A stretch of DNA of 64,000 bases from RH-AL1 sp965277355 (GCA_965277355.1 CBDICN010000001.1:744001-808000), one strand, 5' to 3'. Shown: positions 1-8,066, counted from the first letter of the stretch. Numbers and translations: made by a program. Notes: a model not told the origin generated them from the sequence alone.

Positions 1-153
1 GAACACGCAGCAGTCGCCCGGCTTGGGGCGCAGCATGTGTCCGCAGGCGCACGGATAGCGGATCATGCAGGCATTGGTCGGCATGGTTTCGGCGTGTAAC
101 GCTCCACAGGACGGGCAGCGAAGCTCGGATCGCAGGATCAGGGGTTCGGTCAT
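1..153 (-). CDS. GDCCVxC-domain cysteine/selenocysteine protein, C-terminus cut by window edge
   Basis: The first 51 codons of a small protein start at the ATG at 151-153 and run off the left edge of the window. The visible protein has a CPSC pair near residues 13-16, a CAC pair near 37-39, and ends in RPKPGDCCVF at the edge. This matches the small GDCCVxC family, in which the next residue is cysteine in some members and selenocysteine in others; that codon lies just outside the window. The paired cysteines suggest metal binding or redox chemistry, but the function of the family is not known to me. The gene lies 12 bp downstream of the NDUFAF6-like gene on the same strand. Confidence 0.7.
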   Translation of the reverse strand, partial: MTEPLILRSELRCPSCGALHAETMPTNACMIRYPCACGHMLRPKPGDCCVF

Positions 154-165
154 GGTCGGCGTATC

Positions 166-996
166 CTACAGCCGCCGCGCCGCGTGCCACAGCACCCACT
201 GCTTGCGCCAGGGCGGCAGCTCGATCGGCGTCACGAACGGGTTGAGCCCCGGCGTTTCCATCTTGCGCAGGTACGGCGCGCAGAAGAAAGCCGGGAGGCA
301 GGCGGCGGCCGCCGGGCCGGCGGCGGCCAGTCCGGCCTGCATCGCCGCGAGGTGCGGGCGCACCCTGGCGCGCATGTCGTTCAGCACCATCCGCAGCAAG
401 GGCGAGTTGCGGTGCGCAAGCACATGCTCGGGCGGCAGCCCGAACGTTTGCAGCACGTCGAGCGGCAGAAAAAGCTGGCCCTTCATGACCTGGTACGGCA
501 GCGCGCGCAGCAGACCGGTCATGGCGTAGGCGCGGCCGGCCTCGGTGACGGCGGCCGGCGCCAGTTGCCCCGGCGCCAGCACTCGGGCGATGGCCTCGAA
601 CAGTGTGGCCGACGTGTCGCGGGCGTAGTTGTCCAAGGCCTGCATCGAGGGCATCGGATCGTCGTAGAGGTCGAAGCCGCGCGCCTCGATCAGTGCCAGC
701 AGAGCCGCCGCGTCGAGATTGAAGCGCGCGACGGTGTCGATGAGCGCTTCCGCCGCCGGATTGCCGGAGGGCGCGGCGTTGGTGATGGCATCGCGCCACC
801 ATTGGTAGCGCACCTCGCCGAGCATCGGCTCGGACACCTGGTCCGGCACGCGGGCGATCTCGAGACTGAAGGCGAGCAACGCGTGCGCGTGCGGGCGGGC
901 GGCTTGCGGCCAGTACAGGCTCGCCAGCCAGCGGTCGTTGTCGCCGCTCCGGACCTGTTCGCCGCAAAGCGCGTAGGCCTCGGCAAGCGCGCTCAA
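166..996 (-). CDS. Squalene/phytoene synthase-fold protein, NDUFAF6-like
   Basis: A 276-residue all-helical protein of the squalene/phytoene synthase superfamily. The first aspartate-rich motif of true prenyl synthases is not apparent: residues 42-70 read FSLEIARVPDQVSEP...RYQWWRDA, which closely follows the human complex I assembly factor NDUFAF6 (ELAQVKDSVSE...MQFWKK). I infer a non-catalytic assembly role rather than squalene synthesis. The start is a TTG 13 bp after the stop of the Mth938-like gene, so it is probably the last or second-to-last gene of the yajC-secD-secF operon. A residual prenyl-transfer activity cannot be excluded from sequence alone. Confidence 0.8.
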   Translation of the reverse strand: MSALAEAYALCGEQVRSGDNDRWLASLYWPQAARPHAHALLAFSLEIARVPDQVSEPMLGEVRYQWWRDAITNAAPSGNPAAEALIDTVARFNLDAAALLALIEARGFDLYDDPMPSMQALDNYARDTSATLFEAIARVLAPGQLAPAAVTEAGRAYAMTGLLRALPYQVMKGQLFLPLDVLQTFGLPPEHVLAHRNSPLLRMVLNDMRARVRPHLAAMQAGLAAAGPAAAACLPAFFCAPYLRKMETPGLNPFVTPIELPPWRKQWVLWHAARRL

Positions 997-1009
997 CGCG
1001 CCGAGCCGA

Positions 1010-1390
1010 TCACGGTATGGCGAGGAGCGCCGCCGCGACCCGCCGTTTTTCCTCGAGCAGGATCGAGTAGGTGCGCGCGGCGGCCGCCGTCGTCATCGGC
1101 TCCGACGCGAGGCCGGCGGCGCGCAGCTTGTCGCGCAGCTCGAACAGCGGCAGCATCGTTTCGCCGGTGCCGATGAGGAGGTGCTCGATCGTACCCTTCG
1201 GCTCGGCGAGAACCCGGGCGAAGGCCTCGATGGTCAGGTCTTCGGGACCGTTCGCGTCCCAGGCGTAGATGCCGGACGGCAAGGCCAGGATCGGGCCGCG
1301 GTGCGACATGCCGCCGAAGCGGAAGCCGCCGGCGCCGTATCCTTCGATCGGGTGGGCACCGGGCAGAAAGCCGCCGCCCTCGATGGTCAT
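1010..1390 (-). CDS. Mth938-like (DUF498) domain protein, NDUFAF3-like
   Basis: A 126-residue protein consisting of a single Mth938-like domain. Visible features are the N-terminal IEGYGAGGFRFGG segment, the central HLLIGTGE turn and a C-terminal TTAAAARTYSILLEE helix, all usual for this family. The mitochondrial member NDUFAF3 is a complex I assembly factor. The gene begins 22 bp after secF and is followed by the NDUFAF6-like gene, so two relatives of complex I assembly factors sit together at the end of the Sec operon. The bacterial function is not established; involvement in membrane-complex assembly is an inference from context. Confidence 0.85.
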   Translation of the reverse strand: MTIEGGGFLPGAHPIEGYGAGGFRFGGMSHRGPILALPSGIYAWDANGPEDLTIEAFARVLAEPKGTIEHLLIGTGETMLPLFELRDKLRAAGLASEPMTTAAAARTYSILLEEKRRVAAALLAIP

Positions 1391-1412
1391 GCCGCCCCCG
1401 ACGGCGGCGTGC

Positions 1413-2369
1413 TCACACCGAGGCCCGCGCCGGGCGGGCGTTGGACGGCCGCGAGACGACCGGTTCGGCCGTCGTCTCCGGGCGCAGGCCGAGGTAGATC
1501 AGCATCGGCGAGCAGATGAAGATCGACGAGTAGGTGGCGACGAAGATGCCCCACATCATGGCGAGCGAGAACGAGCGGATCACCTCGCCGCCGAACAGCA
1601 CCAGCGAGAGCAGAGCGAGGAACACGGTCGTCGCGGTCATGATGGTGCGCGGCAGCACGGCGTTGACGGACACGTCGATGAGCTCGTTGGTCGGCATCTT
1701 GCGGTACTTGCGCATCATCTCGCGGATACGGTCCAACACCACTACCGTCTCGTTGAGACTGTAGCCGACGATGGTCAGGATCGCCGCGATCGAGGTCGTG
1801 TTGAACTCGAGCTGCGTGACGGCGAAGAAGCCGACCGTCAGCAAAAGATCGTGCATGGTGGCGATGATGGCGCCCACCGCGAACTGCCACTCGAAACGGA
1901 ACCAGAGATAGCACAAGACCGCAATGATCGAGAGCACGACGCCGAGCGTTCCGGACTGCACGAGTTCGCCCGAAACCGTCGGCCCAACGAGAGCCCGCTG
2001 GCGGACCGTGTAGCCGTCGCCGATCGCCTTGACGACGCGATCGAGCGCACCGGCCTGCGCGGCGTCGCCGCCGGGCTGCAGCCCGAAGCGGATCGCGACG
2101 TCGGAGGCGTTGCCCATGCCCTGCACGCCGACCGGGCCGACGTTCATCGCCTCCGTCTGATGGCGCAACTGAGCGAGATCGGCGTGGCCGGAATTGGCGC
2201 GCACCTCGATCAGCGTGCCGCCGGCGAAGTCGATGCCGAAGTTCATCCCGATCGTGAGGAACAGCACCACCGAGACAATCGACATGAGGGCCGAGAACGG
2301 GTAGCTCACGCGCCGGAAGCGCATGAAGCCGAACTTGGTGTTCTCCGGCGCGAGGCGCAGCAGTTTCAT
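1413..2369 (-). CDS. secF: Protein translocase subunit SecF
   Basis: A 318-residue integral membrane protein with the SecF layout: an N-terminal membrane segment (about residues 21-40), the GIDFAGG motif and a small periplasmic domain, then five membrane segments. The signature SLNETVVVLDRIRE lies in the fourth or fifth transmembrane region. With SecD and YajC it forms the accessory complex that uses the proton gradient to pull exported proteins off the periplasmic face of SecYEG. It is separated from secD by 283 bp holding an extragenic repeat, an unusually long gap for this pair, so transcriptional coupling may be loose. Confidence 0.97.
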   Translation of the reverse strand: MKLLRLAPENTKFGFMRFRRVSYPFSALMSIVSVVLFLTIGMNFGIDFAGGTLIEVRANSGHADLAQLRHQTEAMNVGPVGVQGMGNASDVAIRFGLQPGGDAAQAGALDRVVKAIGDGYTVRQRALVGPTVSGELVQSGTLGVVLSIIAVLCYLWFRFEWQFAVGAIIATMHDLLLTVGFFAVTQLEFNTTSIAAILTIVGYSLNETVVVLDRIREMMRKYRKMPTNELIDVSVNAVLPRTIMTATTVFLALLSLVLFGGEVIRSFSLAMMWGIFVATYSSIFICSPMLIYLGLRPETTAEPVVSRPSNARPARASV

Positions 2370-2468
2370 GTTACATGGGTCCGCGAAAGTGGGGCGTATA
2401 TCCCCCTCTGCGCAAACGCGCTGGGGAACGGAATCGGTTGGGGATTTGCGGTTTCCCGTAACCTAACG

Positions 2469-2579
2469 GCGTCATGCCCGGTCTTGTGCCGGGCCTCCAC
2501 GTAGGGCCGACGCGCAACGTCCGGCGCGCTGGTCGCAACCTTGCTGCGGGGATGGCCGGGACAAGCCCGGCCGTGACGC
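2469..2579. repeat. REP-type extragenic inverted repeat pair in the secD-secF gap
   Basis: Two 30-bp arms at 2469-2498 and 2550-2579 are inverted copies of one another, agreeing at 24 of 30 positions. Each arm is itself near-palindromic around CCCGG...CCGGG. A third, single copy lies at 16099-16128 and matches the second arm at 26 of 30 positions. This is the layout of bacterial REP/REPIN elements. The pair could form a large stem-loop in the secDF transcript and attenuate expression of downstream secF. The rest of the 283-bp gap contains no gene. Confidence 0.75.
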
Positions 2580-2652
2580 AGGAATCGCACAGACAGCACT
2601 GAATGAACCGGTTCCCCGCCCCTGCTGTGGTGAGGATATGTCCCGACCCTTC

Positions 2653-4248
2653 TCATATCGGCAGCTTCGTCGGGCGGCGCTTGTTGTACCAGAGCGCGAT
2701 CATCATCTGCGTCATCGTGACGGCGGTGACGATCGAGGTGAGGATGCCGAGACCCATCGAGACGGCGAAGCCGCGCACCGGGCCGGCCCCGAGGAAGTAG
2801 AGGATCGCCGCCGCCACGAACATGGTCACGTTCGAGTCGACGATCGTCGCGAAAGCCCGCTTGAAGCCGGCGTCGAGCGACTGGATGATCGAGCGTCCGG
2901 CGTGGTTCTCCTCGCGGATGCGCTCGTAGATCAACACATTCGAATCGACCGCCATGCCGATCGTCAGCACGATGCCGGCGATGCCGGGCAGCGTCAGCGT
3001 CGCGCCGAGCAGCACCAGACCGGCGAAGATGAAGGAAATGTGCACCGCGAGCGCGAGGTTGGCGAAGATTCCGAACGTTCCGTAGGTGGCGAGCATGTAG
3101 GCGAACACCAGCGTCGCGCTGACGTAGGCGGCGAGCTTGCCGGCGTTGATCGAATCCTGGCCGAGGCCGGGGCCGACGGTGCGCTCCTCGGTGATCGTCA
3201 GCTTGGCCGGCAGCGCGCCGGCGCGCAGCAGCAGGGCGAGCTCGTTGGCGCTCTGTACCGTGAAATTGCCGGAGATTTCGCCGGAGCCGCCGGTGATTGG
3301 CGTGTTGATGCGGGGATCCGAGATCACCTTGCCGTCGAGAACGATGGCGAACTGGTCGCCGACATGCTGTGAGGTCACCTGGCCGAAGCGCTCGCCGCCG
3401 CGGATGTTGAAGGTGAAGTTGACGACCGGCTGCCCGGTCTGCGGGTTGATCCCCGTGGACGCCTTGGTGAGGTCTTCGCCCTGCACCATGACGCGTTTCT
3501 CGACCGCGACCTTCTGGTTGGGATCGTCCTGGCGCGGCAGCGTCTCGACGTCGGTGGGGCTGTCACCGGGTTGCGCATCGAGCTGGAAGGTGAGCTTCGC
3601 GGTGGTGCCGACGATCTTCTTCAGCTCCTCGGGGTCTTGCAACCCGGGCACCTCGACGAGGATGCTGTCGGTGCCCTCACGCTGGATCGACGGCTCGGTG
3701 GTGCCGAGCGCGTCGACGCGGCGGCGAATGACCTCGATCGACTGCTCGACCGCGCGCCGGATTTTGTTGGTGACGCCCGCATCGGTGACGCTGATCGCCA
3801 ACTCGCCCGGATTGGGCTCGTTGATCTGGTAGGCGACCGCCTCGCCGCCACCGAGGAACCCGCCTTCCGGCGCGACGAGCTGCTGCAGCTTCGGCATGAT
3901 CCTGGCTTTGTCGGCCGGATCGGCCAGCCTGAAAGTGATGCCGCGCGGCTCGGTGCCGACACCGCCGGTGATCTTGACCTTCTCCTCACGCAGGACACGG
4001 CGGACGTCGTCGCGGATGCTCGCCACCATGGTCTTGACGACATCGTTGCCGTCGACCTGCCACAGGATGTGCGAGCCGCCCTGCAGGTCGAGGCCGAGGG
4101 TCAGCGTCTTCGGATGCGCCCAGCTCGGCAGGCGCGAATCGAGCGCGGCGCGCTGCATCGGAGACAGCACACTCGGAACGACGACGAGGATCGCCACGAC
4201 GATCATGGCGATGATGGAGACGATCTTCCAGGTCGCGAAACGCAGCAT
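2653..4248 (-). CDS. secD: Protein translocase subunit SecD
   Basis: A 531-residue membrane protein with six expected transmembrane segments and a large periplasmic region. The hallmark LGLDLQGGSHI motif follows the first membrane segment (about residues 50-60), and the GMAVDSNVLIYERIREE signature occurs in the C-terminal membrane domain. SecD works with SecF and YajC at the SecYEG channel to complete protein export. The gene starts 60 bp after yajC, and the order yajC-secD-secF is the usual one. Length and motifs are complete, with no sign of damage. Confidence 0.98.
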   Translation of the reverse strand: MLRFATWKIVSIIAMIVVAILVVVPSVLSPMQRAALDSRLPSWAHPKTLTLGLDLQGGSHILWQVDGNDVVKTMVASIRDDVRRVLREEKVKITGGVGTEPRGITFRLADPADKARIMPKLQQLVAPEGGFLGGGEAVAYQINEPNPGELAISVTDAGVTNKIRRAVEQSIEVIRRRVDALGTTEPSIQREGTDSILVEVPGLQDPEELKKIVGTTAKLTFQLDAQPGDSPTDVETLPRQDDPNQKVAVEKRVMVQGEDLTKASTGINPQTGQPVVNFTFNIRGGERFGQVTSQHVGDQFAIVLDGKVISDPRINTPITGGSGEISGNFTVQSANELALLLRAGALPAKLTITEERTVGPGLGQDSINAGKLAAYVSATLVFAYMLATYGTFGIFANLALAVHISFIFAGLVLLGATLTLPGIAGIVLTIGMAVDSNVLIYERIREENHAGRSIIQSLDAGFKRAFATIVDSNVTMFVAAAILYFLGAGPVRGFAVSMGLGILTSIVTAVTMTQMMIALWYNKRRPTKLPI

Positions 4249-4308
4249 TTTCTTCTATCTATCCAATCTCGGCCGGGACGATCCAATCTCGCGGCCCGGC
4301 ATTGCAGC

Positions 4309-4668
4309 CTACGTCCCGGTGCCCTTCGTCTCGACGGCCTTGACCGGCTCGCCCTTGGCTCGCACGTCGGCCACCATCATCCGCGCGACGCGAACCCGCA
4401 CGTTCGGCGCGATCTCGACCTCGAGCTCCGCGTCGTCGATCACCTTGGTTACCTTGCCGATCAGCCCGCCGCTGGTGGTCACGGTGTCGCCGCGGCGGAT
4501 GTTCTTCAGGAGGTCCGCCTTCACCTTGGCGGCGCGCTGCTGCGGACGCAGCACCAAGAAGTACATGATGATGACAATGAGGCCGAGCGGAAACAAAAAT
4601 TGGATGATCTGGTCGTAGCCGCCAGGCGCCGCGCCTGCGGCCTGGGCGAAGGCGGGCGAGATGAAAAT
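4309..4668 (-). CDS. yajC: Preprotein translocase subunit YajC, probable ATT start codon
   Basis: A single-span inner-membrane protein of the Sec accessory complex: residues 30-45 form the membrane helix (FPLGLIVIIMYFLVL), followed by LRPQQ and a soluble KOW-like domain. From the in-frame stop at 4750-4752 there is no ATG, GTG, CTG or TTG until a TTG at 4594-4596, which would start at the membrane helix and lose the family's N-terminus. The expected N-terminus, FISPAFAQ, begins directly after an ATT at 4666-4668. An AGGAG Shine-Dalgarno at 4676-4680 lies 7 bases upstream of that ATT. I therefore place the start there, giving 119 residues. A point mutation or sequencing error (ATG to ATT) is the alternative. 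Confidence 0.85.
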   Translation of the reverse strand: MFISPAFAQAAGAAPGGYDQIIQFLFPLGLIVIIMYFLVLRPQQRAAKVKADLLKNIRRGDTVTTSGGLIGKVTKVIDDAELEVEIAPNVRVRVARMMVADVRAKGEPVKAVETKGTGT

Positions 4669-4885
4669 AGCCGTGCTCCTGACAGTGCGTCGACCTTGTG
4701 CGACAGGCGTCGACTTACGCGCGCCGCCGTCTCGGCGGGTTTGGCCGGGTTATACCGGCGAGCGATGCGAAAGCAATGGGCGCTTTGGCGCTGCGGACGG
4801 CCGCGCCAAAGGCTGGGAGAGAGGACAGTCGCCTGCCCTGCGCGCCACACTTCCCGCGAGCTTCTCGCTGACGTAGATAGCCCCC

Positions 4886-5785
4886 ATGACGCGAAGCCAC
4901 GACGACGCCCTCGATACGGCCACCGCCGCCGCCGCCCTCCGCCGTATCGCGGACGCGCTCGAGGCGCTTCTGCCGAAGCCCGCCCCTGCGCCGGATTTCG
5001 CCGCCGCCGCCGCCTTCGTCTGGCAGCCTGAGCGTGGCGTGCTCAAGCCGGTGCCGAGCGTGAGCCGGGTCGATATCGAGCTGCTCAAGGGCATCGACCG
5101 CGTCCGCGACATTTTGGTCGACAACACGCGCCGTTTCGCGCGCGGCCATGCCGCCAACAACGTCCTGCTGTGGGGCGCCCGCGGGATGGGCAAGTCCTCG
5201 CTCGTCAAGGCGGCGCACGCCCAAGTCAACCAAGAACGCGTCGACCGCGAGCGGCCCCAGGCGCCGCTGAAGCTCGTCGAAATCCACCGCGAGGACATCG
5301 ACAGCCTGCCGAGCCTGATGGCGCTGATCCGCCCCGCCCCGCCCCGCTTCCTGATCTTCTGCGACGACCTCTCCTTCGACGGTGACGACACCACCTACAA
5401 GTCGCTGAAGGCGGTGCTGGAGGGCGGTCTCGAGGGACGGCCCGCCAATGCGCTGTTCTACGCCACCTCGAACCGGCGCCACCTGATGCCGCGCGAGATG
5501 GTCGACAACGAGCGGGCCACCGCGATCAACCCCGGCGAAGCGGTCGAGGAAAAGGTGTCGCTGTCCGACCGCTTCGGGCTGTGGCTCGGCTTCCACAAAT
5601 GCTCGCAGGACGAGTTCCTGGCGATGGTGTTCGGCTACGCCGAGCATTACGGGCTCGACGTCGCGCGCGAAAAAATCGAGGCCGAGGCGCTGGAATGGGC
5701 GGCGACGCGGGCCAACCGCTCCGGCCGCACCGCCTGGCAGTTCATCCAGGATCTTGCCGGCCGGATGGGCAAGGCGGTCGACTGA
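4886..5785 (+). CDS. DUF815 family AAA-type ATPase
   Basis: A 299-residue protein with a P-loop ATPase core. The Walker A motif GARGMGKSS is at residues 97-105, and a Walker B-like FLIFCDDLSF lies further on. The C-terminal half keeps the DRFGLWLGF and WQFIQDLAGR segments usual for this conserved family. The family is widespread in proteobacteria and often lies beside yajC-secDF, but its substrate is unknown. It is divergent from yajC, with about 215 bp between them available for regulation. No membrane segment or signal peptide is visible, so it is probably cytoplasmic. Confidence 0.9.
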   Translation: MTRSHDDALDTATAAAALRRIADALEALLPKPAPAPDFAAAAAFVWQPERGVLKPVPSVSRVDIELLKGIDRVRDILVDNTRRFARGHAANNVLLWGARGMGKSSLVKAAHAQVNQERVDRERPQAPLKLVEIHREDIDSLPSLMALIRPAPPRFLIFCDDLSFDGDDTTYKSLKAVLEGGLEGRPANALFYATSNRRHLMPREMVDNERATAINPGEAVEEKVSLSDRFGLWLGFHKCSQDEFLAMVFGYAEHYGLDVAREKIEAEALEWAATRANRSGRTAWQFIQDLAGRMGKAVD

Positions 5786-6086
5786 CCTTACGTCGAAGCG
5801 CCGGCGGCGGGCCGCCGCGCGCGGAGCGGCGGCGGTCGCCCATGTCCGCGTTCGCGGACCTCGGCCATACCGATGTCGCCATCCCGCCGGCGTCGATGTC
5901 GGCGTCCACGACCATGACGTCTCCTCGATGTCGGCGTTCGCCGCCACCAGGATGCCTCGAGGTCGGCGCTGGCCGACCTCGAAACCGTCGATGTCGCCGA
6001 TCGCCGACCCCGCCATCTAGAGCACTTCGAGCTTGCATGGAATCGACGAGTCAGATTCGAGAGTCTTGTTCAGCGGCGAGGCTCTC

Positions 6087-6437
6087 ATGGTTGCACCTCT
6101 TTCCCAGGATTTGCGCAGGCGGCTCGTGGAAGCCGTCAACGACGGCAGTTCGGCGCGCGAGGCGGCGCGTCGGTTCGCGGTCAGCCCGTCGGCGGCGATC
6201 AAGCTGATGCAGCGTGTACGCAGAACCGGCAGCACGGCGCCAGCCCGGATCGGCGGCTATCGGCGGCCACTCCTCGAAGAGCACGCCGATGTCCTGCGCG
6301 AGCTGACGCAGGCTCGCAAGGGCATCACGCTCGCCGAACTCCAGGCGGCGCTCGCCGAGCGTGGCGTTGCGGTCTCGACGACGGCGATCTGGTCGACGCT
6401 GCACCGGCTCGGCCTGTCACACAAAAAAAGTCGATGA
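6087..6437 (+). CDS. IS630 transposase, first frame (helix-turn-helix part)
   Basis: This 116-residue frame carries the DNA-binding half of the transposase: SQDLRRRLVEAVNDGSSAREAARRFAVS is a helix-turn-helix that binds the terminal repeats, and a second winged-helix-like part (ITLAELQAALAERGV...TIWSTLHRLG) follows. It stops just after a run of seven A at 6423-6429. The catalytic frame continues in the -1 frame from the same place, so a full-length transposase of about 315 residues requires -1 slippage on the A7 run. Programmed slippage of this kind is known in some insertion-sequence families, including IS630. Confidence 0.9.
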   Translation: MVAPLSQDLRRRLVEAVNDGSSAREAARRFAVSPSAAIKLMQRVRRTGSTAPARIGGYRRPLLEEHADVLRELTQARKGITLAELQAALAERGVAVSTTAIWSTLHRLGLSHKKSR

Positions 6438-7030
6438 GAGCCGCCGAGCAGGATCGCCCCGATGTCGCCGTGCGTCGGAAGCGGTGGCAAGCTTGGCAGC
6501 GCTTCATGGATTGCGCCGCCTTCGTCTTCATCGACGAGACCGGCGCCGCGACCAACATGGCGCGCACTCACGGCTGGGGACCGAAAAGCGAGCGGCTCGT
6601 CGATGCCACCCCGCACGGCCACTGGTTCACGACGACGTTCGTCGGCGGCCTGCGCGAGAGCGGCGTCATCGCGCCGCTGGTCCTCGACGGCCCGATGACG
6701 GGCGAGATCTTCCTCGCCTACACCGAGCAGTTCCTGGCGCCCGCTCTGTCACCAGGCGACATCGTGGTGATGGACAACCTCTCCGCCCACAAGGTCGTCG
6801 GCGTCGAGGCGGCGATCAGAGCCGTCGGCGCCAGCGTCCTCTACCTGCCGCCCTACAGTCCCGATCTCAACCCCATCGAGAAGATGTTCGCCAAGTTGAA
6901 GGCCGAATTGCGCAAAGCAAAAGCCCGCACACAAGACGCCCTGTGGAAGGAAATCGGCCGGATCATCAGAGCGCTGGGTCCCGACGAATGCCGAAATTAC
7001 ATCGCAAGCTCAGGCTATGCGTGCGACTAA
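6434..7030 (+). CDS. IS630 transposase, second frame (DDE catalytic part)
   Basis: This frame encodes the RNase H-like catalytic domain. The three acidic residues are visible in FIDETG (first Asp), VVMDNLSAHK (second Asp) and PDLNPIEKMFAKLK (Glu), with the usual spacing. It is in the -1 frame relative to the first part and overlaps its last few codons. An ATG at 6434 could start it alone, but that product would lack the DNA-binding domain, so it is probably made mainly as a frameshift fusion. All catalytic residues are intact. Confidence 0.9.
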   Translation: MRAAEQDRPDVAVRRKRWQAWQRFMDCAAFVFIDETGAATNMARTHGWGPKSERLVDATPHGHWFTTTFVGGLRESGVIAPLVLDGPMTGEIFLAYTEQFLAPALSPGDIVVMDNLSAHKVVGVEAAIRAVGASVLYLPPYSPDLNPIEKMFAKLKAELRKAKARTQDALWKEIGRIIRALGPDECRNYIASSGYACD

Positions 7031-7045
7031 GCCGGAAATGCTCTA

Positions 7046-7772
7046 AGCCCGATCGGACAGGATTGCGGAGAGAGTCGCGGTAGGCCCACGCACCGCAAGA
7101 GGATCACCGCTTTCGTCCTCCGGCACAAGCTTGGCCGGGAGGCGGGATTTGCGCCTTCGCACCCGAGACGGAGGTGGCGGCCGTGCGACCATGCGCGGAA
7201 AGCGCCGTGACACGCGGGGACAGCTTTTGACGATTCCGAACACCAAGGAGGTCATCGCGCCGCCCATGGTCACTGACGACGGCGGTGCCGCCCTGCGCCT
7301 GCCACTGCAAACCTTGCTCAAGGTGGAACTCTATCGCGCCCCTTCAGCGCAGCGGCGGCACGAAGGCGGATCTTCAGCGCCGAGCCGGATGGCAGAGGGA
7401 GTCCGTCGATTCGTTTCTTCAGGCTCGATCATAAGTCCAAGATCGAGCAACTGGACGAGGCCTTCAAGGCGCTCGACGCACGGGTGCGCGTCGAAATCGA
7501 TGCTTGAGGCGTCATCGCGGCGCTCGCCGTAGCCTGGGACATGCGGCATTCGCCTGAAGAGACGCGGCGCCACTGCCGGTGAAACGGGACGTGACCCTCT
7601 GGCGTGCCCAGATTCTCGGTTAAGCGGACTGAGAGGGAAAGGGGCAGACCCCCGACAGACACGCGGTCAGGTGACCGGCTCGATGTGCTCGCCTATGGCG
7701 GGAGGCGCTTTCTGCCAGGGTCTGACCACGTTTCCGCTGCGCGGGACGAAGCGCGACGAGCTGCTACCGGGT
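7046..7772. other. Gene-free degenerate stretch downstream of the IS element
   Basis: About 730 bp in which I can support no gene. Short open frames exist on both strands, but none has convincing composition, length or a recognisable family. A 28-codon run on the plus strand around 7424-7506 translates as a hydrophilic helix (SKIEQLDEAFKALDARVRVEID) with no start and may be the remnant of a decayed gene. The minus-strand frame reading into the IS right end stops at the TA target site. The region is best viewed as a graveyard next to a mobile element. Confidence 0.5.
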
Positions 7773-8066
7773 TTACGCACCACGGGATTTCAGCGCCGCA
7801 GCACCATGGCGTTTGTGGTCTCGGCTTGAATTAAGCGGGACGTTTTTGTCGAAGACGATACCGGCACTCGCCCAACGAGCGGCTGGCGTCTCGTACATTT
7901 TCGAGCGAGCAATTCTCGCGAGCGTGGCATCCTCATCCACAGTGATGACCGCCACTTTCCAGTAGCGGCCCACCAAAGCTTTCATTGTCTCTTCGTTAAG
8001 GTTCCCCGCGTCGTGAAGCCTTAGAACTTCGCGCGCGAAAGCCCGTCTTGGTGTTCCGTGTTCCAC
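7773..8066 (-). CDS. Hypothetical protein, possibly 3'-truncated
   Basis: A 97-residue frame starting with GTG at 8064-8066, 2 bp after the stop of the next upstream small gene, suggesting translational coupling. Residues 10-70 (REVLRLHDAGNLNEETMKALVGRYW...ITVDEDATLARIARSK) look like a real globular, mostly helical protein. The last 20 or so residues (SSRDHKRHGAAALKSRGA) look like read-through into unrelated sequence, so the original 3' end may have been lost. Its base composition is less GC-rich than its neighbours'. I do not recognise the family. Confidence 0.35.
   Translation of the reverse strand: MEHGTPRRAFAREVLRLHDAGNLNEETMKALVGRYWKVAVITVDEDATLARIARSKMYETPAARWASAGIVFDKNVPLNSSRDHKRHGAAALKSRGA

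Larger units (their letters stand above)
6020..7043 (+). mobile_element. IS630-family insertion sequence, complete, 1024 bp
   Basis: The element is bounded by imperfect terminal inverted repeats beginning GAGCACTTCGAGCTT on the left and, on the complementary strand, GAGCATTTCCGGCTT on the right (12 of 15 identical). It is flanked on both sides by the dinucleotide TA (6018-6019 and 7044-7045), the target duplication typical of the IS630/Tc1 superfamily. Inside are two overlapping transposase frames with the complete DDE triad, so the copy looks intact and possibly active. Removing it and one TA joins CGCCATC-TA-AGCCCGA as the inferred empty site. Confidence 0.92.

Noticed and set aside
7046..7772. 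A second transposase or integrase remnant downstream of IS630
   Set aside because: Short frames on both strands were read, but none shows transposase or integrase motifs.
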